From assembly GCA_964491515.1 (NCBI GenBank), contig CAZBGQ010000002.1, positions 1 through 64,000 on the forward strand: a DNA stretch of 64,000 nucleotides, written 5' to 3'. The notes under the pieces were generated by a model. That model saw nothing but the letters and a program-made list of their open reading frames with translations. It was not told the origin of the DNA and did no database searches. Position numbers and translations under genes: made by a program. The DNA is from CAZBGQ01 sp964491515. Its GTDB lineage: Bacteria > Patescibacteriota > Gracilibacteria > UBA1369 > UBA12473. Position 1 is the first letter of the stretch, and each line of letters starts with the position of its first letter. Below, piece by piece: positions 40,068 through 48,720 of the stretch.

Positions 40068-40805
40068 CTAACTCCATTCTGAGTCATCCCATTCTGGGTT
40101 CTTCCACGCTGGAACATCCAATTCCGGGAAAGCATCTTTAAGCAAATCACCCAAATAAACACCCTTATTAGGGCCAAAATCGCTCGAACCATATGATTTA
40201 TGGCGCTGGTAACGAAACAACTTACAGCCACCCAACCTACCACCACTCATTCGGCCGTCAACGAATCCGGTCTCAACACCAGGATAATAAGATTCTCCTG
40301 TCCTTCTATGAATAGCCGAAGCAAAACGCTCGATAACAGCCCTATTAAAAAAACCCTTAAAATCTCTAAACTTATCTAGAAATTCACCTTCAATCTTAAA
40401 ACGTAATACCCTCGTTTTCCAGTGCAAATAGTCCTGATACTTCATGAACTCAGTAGCATACATAGTATGAGAACTTTTGCGTGTATAAAGTAGATCAATA
40501 AGATCACCAAACATATAAATTTCCTTCTCCAAGGCCAATATATCCTTAAGAGAATGCTTATAAGGATCCTTAGCAACCTCCAAAGCACGATCAAGAATTT
40601 TATTAAATGGCTTTACCTCAGCCCAAAGCCGATCATTAAGATCCTTAAGATACTCACCCCTATCAAGTGACTCATCAATCGCTTCCTTAGTATCCACAGA
40701 GACTGCCTCCAGCTCCTCAGAAGATTCCGCCACCTCAACAGGTAAATCAGAAACCTCAGGTCCCACCTCCATAGTGCCGTCTGTAGTATCTACTGTATTA
40801 TTCAT
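40068..40805 (-). CDS. Hypothetical protein, paralogue of the previous gene
   Basis: 245 residues. An acidic N-terminal stretch (about 1-45) precedes the helical pattern LNDRL ... DPYKHSLKDILALEKEIYMF. The C-terminus has GGRLGGCKLFRYQRHKSY and YLGDLLKDAFPEL, matching the downstream paralogue. A Trp/Asp-rich end (WKNPEWDDSEWS) is unusual. It is first of the minus-strand set running down to alr. Not recognised beyond the paralogy. Confidence 0.65.
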   Translation of the reverse strand: MNNTVDTTDGTMEVGPEVSDLPVEVAESSEELEAVSVDTKEAIDESLDRGEYLKDLNDRLWAEVKPFNKILDRALEVAKDPYKHSLKDILALEKEIYMFGDLIDLLYTRKSSHTMYATEFMKYQDYLHWKTRVLRFKIEGEFLDKFRDFKGFFNRAVIERFASAIHRRTGESYYPGVETGFVDGRMSGGRLGGCKLFRYQRHKSYGSSDFGPNKGVYLGDLLKDAFPELDVPAWKNPEWDDSEWS

Positions 40806-40938
40806 AATGAAATGATTAATGCTAAGACTAAATAATAAAACATTTTGTAAGATCTATCAACCATATGGCAGTGGCCTAATTTGATTAAACCTGTTAACTA
40901 TGCTAAAATTATTGTAGAGATTTTTTTACAATACACAG

Positions 40939-41691
40939 ATGATTACAGCCTCAGACCTAGAAACACTCGGACTCACCCAAGACGAAGCCACTATTTTTCT
41001 CTCTACCCTGGAACTCGGGGGCGGTTATGCCAGTACCATTGCTCAAAAATCTAAAATCCCACGTGTTAACACCTACCACGTACTGGAAAAACTCATCAAA
41101 AAAGAACTCATTACTCCTATTAAACGAGGAAAAGTAAAATTCTTTATGCCCGAACCACCCCAAGTACTCATCAATCAACAAGAAGAAAAATTCAGACATG
41201 CAAAGCAACTCCTCCCAGAACTCCTCTCCATCACCAATACTCACCCCTTCAAACCTAAAATTCAAGCTTTTGAAGGTATTAATGATATCAAACAGATGCT
41301 CACACACATTTACGAAACCCAAGGAGAAGTCGTGGGTTATACCAACATGGAAGCGCTCGGGGAACTCATCAAAAATCATATGCCAGCCCATATCAAAAAA
41401 AGCCTGAAATCCGAAATTAAACGCCGCATGCTCTCCCCTAAAAGCCAGACTGGCATGGAATTCACCAAAAACTATTACCCCCCAGATTTAACGGAAATTC
41501 TCTTCATTAATCCAGAAGCTTACCCATTTGAAAATGACATCTCCATTTATGGCAATTTTGTATCTATCATTTCTCTAAATCCACAAGAACCCATTGGCGT
41601 ACTCATCGAAAGCGAAGCCCATGCACACACCCAGCGGTCCATCTTTAACCTGGCATGGCTTGGAGCAACAAGTTTCGTGGCACAAAACTAA
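40939..41691 (+). CDS. TrmB-family transcriptional regulator
   Basis: 250 residues. N-terminal winged helix (about 1-75) of TrmB type: LGLTQDEATIFLSTLELGG, then IPRVNTYHVLEKLIKKELIT as recognition helix. A coiled segment is followed by an effector-type domain (about 105-250) beginning KIQAFEGINDIKQML. A second copy of this architecture lies at 49352-50116. TrmB proteins often sense sugars; here the ligand and targets are unknown. An extended -10-like TGCTAAAAT precedes it. Confidence 0.88.
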   Translation: MITASDLETLGLTQDEATIFLSTLELGGGYASTIAQKSKIPRVNTYHVLEKLIKKELITPIKRGKVKFFMPEPPQVLINQQEEKFRHAKQLLPELLSITNTHPFKPKIQAFEGINDIKQMLTHIYETQGEVVGYTNMEALGELIKNHMPAHIKKSLKSEIKRRMLSPKSQTGMEFTKNYYPPDLTEILFINPEAYPFENDISIYGNFVSIISLNPQEPIGVLIESEAHAHTQRSIFNLAWLGATSFVAQN

Positions 41692-41769
41692 ACTCTACCC
41701 ACAATCACAAAGCTTGAAAGAAGAGAGATTTTGTGCTATAATGAATGGAAATAACCGAACCAAAAATCC

Positions 41770-42270
41770 ATGCCCTCCCACGAAACCCTTACTTACCCAA
41801 CTCCAGACGCTCCAAAATCACCTCTAACCAGTGAAGGACAAGATCTGCTCCAAGACCCGCATTCAACGCGCCCCACTCAACTGGAAGGATTACTGGCCGA
41901 TCTAGACGCTCTAAACAGAGGGGAACGATCAGACAACGCGCCCCCTCTCATCGCAATTGAAGACACTCCCGACGGAAACCCACTACGCCATCTACTACAG
42001 CTACAAGAAGAACTCGGAGAAATCAATCCAACAGATGAACTCGAGACACTTGAGCTAGCCATGCAACTCGAAAATGCCGGTGCCTCCGAAGAAGAAGCCG
42101 ACACACTCACACATCACAGGAACAGCCTACCGATCCTGGACTACCTGACCCCACAGATGGAAAGACCAGAGGCCCTTGAATGGCTTTTAGATGAATTCCG
42201 ACACGATCCAACCTTATCAGTATCACGAAACCTAAAAACCAAAGCACCTGACTGGAAACTAGCATCTTAA
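41770..42270 (+). CDS. Hypothetical acidic protein
   Basis: 166 residues, rich in Glu, Asp, Leu and Pro, apparently disordered for the first 45 residues and then helical (LLQLQEELGEINPTDELETL). No Cys, signal peptide or membrane helix. TGCTATAAT, a perfect extended -10, lies about 35 nt upstream. Its stop overlaps the stop of the convergent PP2C-like gene by 3 nt. I do not recognise the family. Confidence 0.66.
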   Translation: MPSHETLTYPTPDAPKSPLTSEGQDLLQDPHSTRPTQLEGLLADLDALNRGERSDNAPPLIAIEDTPDGNPLRHLLQLQEELGEINPTDELETLELAMQLENAGASEEEADTLTHHRNSLPILDYLTPQMERPEALEWLLDEFRHDPTLSVSRNLKTKAPDWKLAS

Positions 42271-44309
42271 TACGGAACTTCGTACACCTTAGTTTTACCT
42301 AATACATACAAACGACTGGCTTCCTTATCTACGTGAATATCACGAAGCTCTTCAGCATTTTCCAACACAAACTGAGAAGCATAAACCAAGTCACCCGTAC
42401 GAGAATCCTTATTATAAATAAGCACACGACTTTCCGCAGGATCTAGCACGAACGTCTGAAACATCTCAAACTCAGTATTCAACACCGTAGCTCCCGACAA
42501 ATCACTTCCCGGTGCCTTACGAACATCGAAATTCTCTTCAACTTCTCCACTCAACAATTTAATCAACGACCCATCCTGATTAAGAACATAAATTGAACCA
42601 TCAATCGAAAACGACACCGCATCCTTCAATATTTCAGTATCTGCAATATACGCATCTGCACCACTAAATCCATTTCGCTGTTGATAATAACGCCAAATTT
42701 GACCAGAAGACGGATCCAATAAATAAATTCGATTGTTAAAAATCTCTATATCCACCCCGTTACGCCACGCAGAATCTGACGTATCCACAAAAGCAAACTG
42801 ACCATCGACATACTCGATCACTCGATTAGCTTTCGTTAAAAAGAACAACGACTCTCGATCATCAAAATAAGCAGCATCAATCACCACTTCATTTGAATCA
42901 ATAGTCACCGGAGTCTGAATTTGATCTAAAATAATCTCATACAGTTTGTCATGCTCAAACACATACACATTGTCCTCCATAGCAGTAATTCCCAATGCAT
43001 TCATTTCAGGGTTCACCATTGCAAAATCCACAAAAACTTCAGGATCAATAATACGACGAACACTATCTAGGCGATCTCTTTGAACTTCAATTTCTGAAAG
43101 ATATTCACTCGCCTTTCCCCTTAAATAACCAGAGTTAAGAACTTCAAGAGACAGCTCCTCAGCTTCAATCAACAAAGTAAGCGCCGTGTCTTTATCATAC
43201 GCACCTGTCGTCCTAGAGGTATTAATGTTGAGCTCTGCTGTAGCCAATTTTGATTCCAATCCCTCCACAAAATGCTGCTTCTGACCCTGATTCCGAACCA
43301 GATAAATACCACCGATCAAAAGCACCACCACCGCCGTCAATATCATCAAAATCCGATCTCTCTTCAGGTCTTTCCATTCCTGTATAAGCTGAGAAAATTC
43401 AGAAGGTCCCTTCATTGACCCTTTAACTTCTGCACGAACAGATTCACGATGCGTGTCCAGATTTTCCTCAAATTCAGTTCCTTCTTCAACCTCAGAACCC
43501 CCTGAATCTGTTGACTCCCCCTTACGGGTAGGAACCAACGCACCTAATTTCAACTTAAGAGACGTTCCCCACTCTTTAACCCGAGCCGCACGATTTCCGA
43601 CAGGAACATTCGCTTGATCTGAGGAATCCCCATCAATAACCGTCACCTCGCGCTCTCCAACCTGAACACTGGACAAACTCATATGATCCATCAAATCCAC
43701 TGACACCGCGTCATCAATAGCTTCCATAGCCATAGGCAAAGCAGCTCCACCAGAAAATAAACGGCCCAAGTCAGGCTTAGTGATATAGCGAAGCAATCGA
43801 GTCGAACAAAAAACAACATAATCACCAGCCGCTAATTCACCATTGGCAATATTCTGAAACAACTCGTGCTTATTTTTAGGATCAGACAAACCGTCACTCA
43901 CCGAACTCACATAACGACGACGAATCAGATAAGCTTCCGCATCACCGCGTTGAGACAAATACAAAACATCTCCGGAGATAACCGCAGCCACCACATGAAC
44001 ATGAGGAACAATCGACTCACCCAATGCCTCCTCTTGATCATTGACCTCCTTATTTATTTCTTTAAGCATATCTTCAAAACGATCACCCTCATCACGTGAT
44101 AAATCATGAAAAAAGTAATTTTTCATCACATCAAAAATCGCTTGTCCTACTTTCGGCCCCGGAATTTCCTCCGAGTCCACATAAATATTTAAAACCAACT
44201 GAGATTTATGACCTCCTAACCCATCATCCCATTCATAAAAATAGTTCTTCGAGAACCCAGTAGATGGCTTGCCGATGAGTAAAAACTCATGATCAATACG
44301 AAACGTCAT
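42267..44309 (-). CDS. PP2C-like domain, membrane helix and beta-propeller-like domain protein
   Basis: 680 residues from the ATG at 44309 (TTG at 44315 also possible; a TTTAAT box lies 8 nt before the ATG). Residues about 1-210 are PP2C-like: WDDGLGGHKSQ matches the DGxGGH metal motif and YLSQRGDAEAYLIR the GDS region, but the expected CSDG is CSTR, so one metal ligand is missing. After a polar linker comes one membrane helix (about 318-340). The outside part (about 345-680) has repeated strands (FDDRESLFFLTKANRVIEYV) typical of a propeller. A signalling or sensor role is inferred. Confidence 0.75.
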   Translation of the reverse strand: MTFRIDHEFLLIGKPSTGFSKNYFYEWDDGLGGHKSQLVLNIYVDSEEIPGPKVGQAIFDVMKNYFFHDLSRDEGDRFEDMLKEINKEVNDQEEALGESIVPHVHVVAAVISGDVLYLSQRGDAEAYLIRRRYVSSVSDGLSDPKNKHELFQNIANGELAAGDYVVFCSTRLLRYITKPDLGRLFSGGAALPMAMEAIDDAVSVDLMDHMSLSSVQVGEREVTVIDGDSSDQANVPVGNRAARVKEWGTSLKLKLGALVPTRKGESTDSGGSEVEEGTEFEENLDTHRESVRAEVKGSMKGPSEFSQLIQEWKDLKRDRILMILTAVVVLLIGGIYLVRNQGQKQHFVEGLESKLATAELNINTSRTTGAYDKDTALTLLIEAEELSLEVLNSGYLRGKASEYLSEIEVQRDRLDSVRRIIDPEVFVDFAMVNPEMNALGITAMEDNVYVFEHDKLYEIILDQIQTPVTIDSNEVVIDAAYFDDRESLFFLTKANRVIEYVDGQFAFVDTSDSAWRNGVDIEIFNNRIYLLDPSSGQIWRYYQQRNGFSGADAYIADTEILKDAVSFSIDGSIYVLNQDGSLIKLLSGEVEENFDVRKAPGSDLSGATVLNTEFEMFQTFVLDPAESRVLIYNKDSRTGDLVYASQFVLENAEELRDIHVDKEASRLYVLGKTKVYEVPY

Positions 44310-44378
44310 AATCAAGCATTAAAGTACGGCAAAGATACTAGAAAACCGTCACCAGATAAAGAGAAAGTTGAAAAAACG

Positions 44379-44405
44379 TTGACTTTTACTCCTCAACCTT
44401 ATAAT
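44379..44405 (+). promoter_or_regulatory. Promoter of the rpmH-rnpA-yidC-khpB cluster
   Basis: TTGACT (44379-44384) and perfect TATAAT (44400-44405), with a short spacer of 15 nt. A small hairpin CCGAA-GGCT-TTCGG (44408-44421) lies at the start of the transcript, just before rpmH. Confidence 0.7.
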
Positions 44406-44437
44406 ATCCGAAGGCTTTCGGCTCTTAACTTAATGTC

Positions 44438-44566
44438 ATGCTTCGAAAACTCAGCCAACGAAAACGCTCCCGTACTCATGGCTTCCTATCTAGGATGGCC
44501 AGCAAGAACGGACGTCGTGTTCTCAGAAAACGCCGAAATAAAGGCCGACATCGCTTAGCGGTGTAA
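44438..44566 (+). CDS. rpmH: 50S ribosomal protein L34
   Basis: 42 residues, very basic. After MLRKLSQRKRSRTHGFLSRM come MASKNGRRVLRKRRNKGRHR and LAV, clear matches to the L34 THGF-x-RM and NGR-x-VL pattern. The usual KRT[FY]QP start is replaced and the protein is a few residues short at the N-terminus; an in-frame TAA 9 nt upstream excludes a longer start. It is followed by rnpA, yidC and khpB in the classic order, but dnaA is not next to it. Confidence 0.95.
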   Translation: MLRKLSQRKRSRTHGFLSRMASKNGRRVLRKRRNKGRHRLAV

Positions 44567-44586
44567 GTTGCCCTGACAACTCCCCC

Positions 44587-44925
44587 ATGCTTCCACGACA
44601 ACTCCGTCTCACTAAAAAAGACGCACTTTCCGGAATCCTGAGAACAGGAGGGACCGCTACAAGTCGAAGCATCGTGGCACGCTTTCGCAAAAACGATCGT
44701 CAAAATCCACGCTTCAGCGTAATAGTCAGCAAAAAAATAGAAAAAAACGCAACCGACCGCAACCGTCTTCGACGCCAACTGTACGAGATCATTCGACTCC
44801 ATCAGGACAAATTTACAGCCACTCCTTATTTTGACATTCTCATTCTGCCAAAAAAGGCTATGATAGGAGCAACCTATCAAGAAATCGAACAAGATTTCCT
44901 TAAAATCCTTCCCCACATTCAATGA
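44587..44925 (+). CDS. rnpA: Ribonuclease P protein component
   Basis: 112 residues. The family core is RFSVIVSKKIEKNATDRNRL followed by RRQLYEIIR (the RNR-type basic helix), after an N-terminal LRLTKKDALSGILRTG. It binds RNase P RNA (rnpB at 19804) for 5' maturation of tRNAs. It follows rpmH by 20 nt and overlaps yidC by 4 nt (ATGA). Confidence 0.96.
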   Translation: MLPRQLRLTKKDALSGILRTGGTATSRSIVARFRKNDRQNPRFSVIVSKKIEKNATDRNRLRRQLYEIIRLHQDKFTATPYFDILILPKKAMIGATYQEIEQDFLKILPHIQ

Positions 44926-46184
44926 AAAATACTAAACTCATCCTCTGGCTTTTGATCGCGTTAGTAGCATTTAATTTTATGCAAAAAAGCGATCCATCTG
45001 AAGATAATGTCTTCTTAAGCCAATCAGATATTGGCATCTCCACAAAAAAAACTGACTACCACCGAGGAAAAGAAATCATTCTCACCATTCAGAACAACAC
45101 AGAAACAGAGGTAGAGATCCCCATCGAATGCAACGAAGAACCATTGAATGTAATGAACTACTATAATGGTGAATGGGTTCAAAAAACATTCCAGGAAGAA
45201 AAAGGAGAATGCACAAACACGACTCAAACCATCGCTGCAGGAGAATCAACAACACTGAGCTACAAAAACTGGGTATACCGAGTCTTCGGAGACGTTGGAC
45301 GCTATCGCGTTGAAATGGACATGAACGATGCCACCTACATCTCCAATGAATTCACCATTGAACCACGAAAAACCATTGGACGTTTATGGATGGATGGAAT
45401 TTATCGGCCCATCCTCAATGGACTTATCTATTTAATCAAAGTAGTTCCAGGGCACAGCCTTGGACTTGCCATTGTTTTCCTCACACTATTCATTCGCACA
45501 CTGCTATTGATCCCCTCTCAACGTGCCATGAAGTCTCAGAAAAAGATGCAAGAGGTTCAAGCAAAAATTGATGATCTTAAAAAGAAACACAAAGACAATC
45601 AGGAAAAGATTGCCCTTGAAACAGTCGCTCTTTGGAAAGAACACAAGGTCAATCCATTTGGAAGTTGCATCCTGATGCTCATCCAATTCCCTATCCTTAT
45701 TGGGCTCTACTACGTAATTCGAGAAGGACTTCACCCGGATAAAATAGAGCTACTCTATCCCAGCGTAATAGATGGATTCTCATTCTCTCTAATGGAAACT
45801 CAATTCCTTGGAATGGAGCTTCTCAATATCAATTTCATCGTACTTCCACTCCTTGTGGGAGGACTTCAATTCATCCAAATGCAACTAGCATTTGCGCGTG
45901 CTCAAAAGAAAAAGAAAAACACACCTTCTAACAAACCTACCAAAAAGAAATCCGATAAAGCTCCAGACATGCAGGACCAAATGAAAATGGCCAACAACAT
46001 GATGAAATACTTCATGCCAGCAATGATTGCCTTCTTCACGGCCAGCCTACCAGCCGGTGTCGGTCTCTACTGGGGAACGTCCACAACTTATGGTATTTTG
46101 CAGCAACTTGTGGTAAACAGACAAACGCAAAGTGACAACAAGGCCTCGAAGCCAACCGTGCGTGTCATTGAAAAAAAAGATTAG
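44922..46184 (+). CDS. yidC: Membrane protein insertase YidC/Oxa1
   Basis: 420 residues. One N-terminal membrane helix (about 5-20), a short external beta domain (about 25-155, smaller than in Proteobacteria) and a five-helix insertase core (about 170-400). The core includes LAIVFLTLFIRTLLLIPSQR with the conserved Arg, then the cytoplasmic coil KSQKKMQEVQAKIDDLKKK, and the late ASLPAGVGLYWGTSTTYGIL. A basic insert (KKKKNTPSNKPTKKKSDKA) lies between two helices. It inserts Sec-dependent and independent membrane proteins. Confidence 0.97.
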   Translation: MKNTKLILWLLIALVAFNFMQKSDPSEDNVFLSQSDIGISTKKTDYHRGKEIILTIQNNTETEVEIPIECNEEPLNVMNYYNGEWVQKTFQEEKGECTNTTQTIAAGESTTLSYKNWVYRVFGDVGRYRVEMDMNDATYISNEFTIEPRKTIGRLWMDGIYRPILNGLIYLIKVVPGHSLGLAIVFLTLFIRTLLLIPSQRAMKSQKKMQEVQAKIDDLKKKHKDNQEKIALETVALWKEHKVNPFGSCILMLIQFPILIGLYYVIREGLHPDKIELLYPSVIDGFSFSLMETQFLGMELLNINFIVLPLLVGGLQFIQMQLAFARAQKKKKNTPSNKPTKKKSDKAPDMQDQMKMANNMMKYFMPAMIAFFTASLPAGVGLYWGTSTTYGILQQLVVNRQTQSDNKASKPTVRVIEKKD

Positions 46185-46258
46185 ACAATATGTAACGACG
46201 CGGCACGAATAACCGCACCAGAACTTTCTATCATCACTATCTTTTAATCCTACTTCAA

Positions 46259-46711
46259 ATGGAAGAAATCATTGAAGAAACCCTTCGCCCCATTCTAGAA
46301 CTCATGTACATCAACTTCAAAGGAGTGCATGTAGAATCACTAGAAGACAACCACTATCGTGTAAACATCGACACCGACGAACCACAACTCCTCATAGGTT
46401 ATCATGGAAGTAACCTACTATCGCTTCAGCACCTCCTTAAAATTCTTCTCTACAAAAAAGCAGAACAAGATTTTTCTGTATCCCTTGATGTAGACAATTA
46501 CCGGAAACGACAAGAAGAAAACGTACTTCAGATGGCTGAACAAAAAGTTGATCAAGTCCGCAAAGCCAAGGGAATCCAAAAACTCCCCCCCATGTCTCCT
46601 TACTTTCGACGACTCATTCATCTTCATTTAGCACAACCGGAATTTGAAGACGTCAAAACAGAAAGTGAAGGACAAGGAAACTATCGAGCAATCGTGATTT
46701 CTCAAACATGA
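46259..46711 (+). CDS. khpB: KhpB/Jag-type RNA-binding protein (KH + R3H)
   Basis: 150 residues. A KH-like domain (about 15-80) has the loop IGYHGSNLLSLQHLL, and an R3H domain (about 85-150) has SLDVDNYRKRQEE and PYFRRLIHLHLA. The N-terminal Jag domain of longer homologues is absent. KhpB binds RNAs and affects cell growth and division. Position after yidC is conserved in many bacteria. It overlaps the next gene by 4 nt (ATGA). Confidence 0.93.
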   Translation: MEEIIEETLRPILELMYINFKGVHVESLEDNHYRVNIDTDEPQLLIGYHGSNLLSLQHLLKILLYKKAEQDFSVSLDVDNYRKRQEENVLQMAEQKVDQVRKAKGIQKLPPMSPYFRRLIHLHLAQPEFEDVKTESEGQGNYRAIVISQT

Positions 46712-47694
46712 TCTCCTTTTCTTTCTCTTTTCAAACTCTAAAGGCCTCCCTTCTAATTTCACTAGGAATACTCATTAGTATTCCGTTGGTTGGAGCAACC
46801 GCAAATGATCAAACATTTGCAGACGTAAGCGAAAACCACCGCTACTTTCGTAGCATTCAGCAACTTTCAGCTGATGACGTAATCCAAGGATTCCCCATTG
46901 GAACTTTTCTGCCAGAACGAAGCGTCAATCGAGTTGAAGCACTCAAAATTATCCTTGAAAGTTTCCCCCTAAACGAAGAAATCCCCCCATCAAACGATGA
47001 GCCACTCACACTGACAGATTTCAGCGATACAACAAAAGATGCGTGGTACAGCCCCTACATAACAACCGCATTAGAACATGGAATCATTCGCGGTTATGAC
47101 GATCGAACCTTTCGGCCGAGCAACACACTCAATCGAGCCGAAGCCATAAAAATGATCATCGAAGCAGTCGACACCAACGATGAAATCAAAACAATAGAGG
47201 TAGAAATTGATCCAGCATTAGACACTCCCCGGGGCAGCTGGTTTGCTCCTCATTTCCAATACGGACTCAACCAATCCATGCTCTACTTAGATGCATACGA
47301 GAATTTGAATCCCGACGCAATTGTTAGCCGAGGAGAACTCACCGATCTAATCTATCGCCTCAAATATCCAGGCATCTACACTGGAGTTGTTTACCACGGA
47401 AATATGACGTACTACGCCAATAAGTTCAACGGACGAAACACCGCCTCAGGCGAAGTTTTTGACCAAAGCAAACTCACGGCCGCACACCGCACACTCCCAT
47501 TCGGAACCCAGCTACGAGTGAGCAATCGTTGGACCGGAGACAGCGTTGAAGTAACCGTCAACGATCGCGGTCCCTACAACGACCACGCCATCATTGACCT
47601 CTCAAGTTCGGCATTCGAATCCATTGCTCGACTCAGCTCCGGAATCGTAGCCGTAGAAATAGAAATCATTTACAAGGAAGACGAAACATCTTAA
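46708..47694 (+). CDS. SLH-domain protein with C-terminal RlpA-like double-psi beta-barrel
   Basis: 328 residues. The signal peptide ends near residue 32. Three SLH units (about 35-85, 110-155 and 170-222) have FADVSENHRYFRSIQQLSA and IIRGYDDRTFRPSNTLNRAE; they would hold the protein to cell-wall polymers. The RlpA domain (about 227-326) has MTYYANKFNGRNTASGEVFD, LPFGTQLRVSN and VTVNDRGPYNDHAIIDLS, with the catalytic-type Asp. RlpA-like enzymes cut or bind glycan strands at septa. It is coupled to khpB and sits upstream of an FtsL/B-like protein. Confidence 0.92.
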   Translation: MISFSFSFQTLKASLLISLGILISIPLVGATANDQTFADVSENHRYFRSIQQLSADDVIQGFPIGTFLPERSVNRVEALKIILESFPLNEEIPPSNDEPLTLTDFSDTTKDAWYSPYITTALEHGIIRGYDDRTFRPSNTLNRAEAIKMIIEAVDTNDEIKTIEVEIDPALDTPRGSWFAPHFQYGLNQSMLYLDAYENLNPDAIVSRGELTDLIYRLKYPGIYTGVVYHGNMTYYANKFNGRNTASGEVFDQSKLTAAHRTLPFGTQLRVSNRWTGDSVEVTVNDRGPYNDHAIIDLSSSAFESIARLSSGIVAVEIEIIYKEDETS

Positions 47695-47708
47695 ATTAGT
47701 AATTACTC

Positions 47709-48089
47709 ATGAAGGACCCTTACTACAGTCGACGGCTTAAAAAATCCAAAACCATACGCAAAAAACAGCCGCGTATTCGTCCTCTTTCAGAAGAAATCCA
47801 ATCCGCATGCCGCCTACTTCTATGGACAATCGGAAGCCTTCTATTTGTACTCATGGTTACCTTTCTATACATCAACAGTCTTCAATCAGCTAAAGGCTAC
47901 TACCTCAAACAGCTTCAGCTCGACCATGAAACACTCCTCATTGAAAACCGTGAACTTCAAGGAGACCTCAACCAAGCTCAATCAATCAACGAACTCGACG
48001 ATCAAGAAAAAATTCGAGATATGACCGACCCCACCGAAAAAGATTTTAGTTACGTCGGGCCAGGTGGAGCATTCGCCACCACACGCTAA
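47709..48089 (+). CDS. Single-pass membrane protein, FtsL/FtsB-like layout
   Basis: 126 residues. A very basic cytoplasmic N-terminus (RRLKKSKTIRKKQPRIRP), one membrane helix (about 35-57, LLLWTIGSLLFVLMVTFLYI) and a coiled-coil stretch (about 60-100, LKQLQLDHETLLIENRELQG). This layout is that of FtsL/FtsB/DivIC divisome proteins, but sequence alone does not prove it. It follows the SLH-RlpA gene by 14 nt, which supports an envelope or division role. It overlaps the convergent marC by 4 nt. Confidence 0.68.
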   Translation: MKDPYYSRRLKKSKTIRKKQPRIRPLSEEIQSACRLLLWTIGSLLFVLMVTFLYINSLQSAKGYYLKQLQLDHETLLIENRELQGDLNQAQSINELDDQEKIRDMTDPTEKDFSYVGPGGAFATTR

Positions 48090-48679
48090 CCGGCCAGAAG
48101 CTTAAGGATCCCATCCTTTACAAATTCCACAGCCAACGCAGTAAACACAATTCCCATAAGCCGAGAAATCACCTGGGTTCCTTGATGACCTAAAATCTTA
48201 TAAATACGCGACGCATTACGGAAAACAATCCACATCAAAAATAAATTGGCAAACGAAGCCAATAACACCACACCGTATCCATAACTTCCCACCAAAATAA
48301 TTAGCGTCGTAATCGTACCCGGCCCAACAATCAACGGCGTTGCCATAGGAACCGCAGAAAATTCATACTTATCTATATGATCTTTTTCTGTAGAAGAAAA
48401 GCGCATTCCCAAAATAATTTTTACTCCTAAAATAAATAAGATTAATCCACCAGCAACCTGAAAACTTCCAAGGGTAATCCCAAAATATTCAAGCACACTC
48501 AACCCAGCAAAAATAAACACAAGCATAAGACATGTCGCCACAAAAATCGTTCGATCGGCCGCCTTAACACGCTGATTTTTAGGCATCTTTTCCGACAACA
48601 ACAAAAACATTGGCAATACACCAATCGCATCCATAATAACCATGAGTTTAAAAAAGGCGGAAGCAAATTCTTCAAACAT
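48086..48679 (-). CDS. marC: MarC-family integral membrane protein
   Basis: 197 residues with six membrane helices. Typical stretches are FFKLMVIMDAIGVLPMFLLL at the start, LGSFQVAGGLILFILGVKII, and AVPMATPLIVGPGTITTLII, the MarC repeat pair with its internal symmetry. MarC proteins are of unknown transport function; the old drug-resistance link is not supported in general. Its minus-strand -10 (48709-48714) overlaps the -10 of the divergent nth gene. Confidence 0.93.
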   Translation of the reverse strand: MFEEFASAFFKLMVIMDAIGVLPMFLLLSEKMPKNQRVKAADRTIFVATCLMLVFIFAGLSVLEYFGITLGSFQVAGGLILFILGVKIILGMRFSSTEKDHIDKYEFSAVPMATPLIVGPGTITTLIILVGSYGYGVVLLASFANLFLMWIVFRNASRIYKILGHQGTQVISRLMGIVFTALAVEFVKDGILKLLAG

Positions 48680-48704
48680 AAGGTAAAATAAGGAGGATTA
48701 TTAA

Positions 48705-48714
48705 TATAATTATA
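48705..48714. promoter_or_regulatory. Overlapping divergent -10 boxes (marC and nth)
   Basis: TATAAT on the plus strand (48705-48710) shares two bases with TATAAT on the minus strand (48709-48714). Plus leader to nth about 3-4 nt; minus leader to marC about 24-28 nt. RNA polymerase could not occupy both at once. Confidence 0.55.
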
Positions 48715-48720
48715 CCACAA

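Noticed and set aside
44289..44558. 89-residue plus-strand frame upstream of rnpA
   Set aside because: The true gene in this stretch is rpmH (44438-44566) in another frame, and the longer frame crosses the promoter.
44310..44590. Replication origin next to rpmH-rnpA
   Set aside because: No dnaA, no cluster of DnaA boxes seen, and no change of composition asymmetry.
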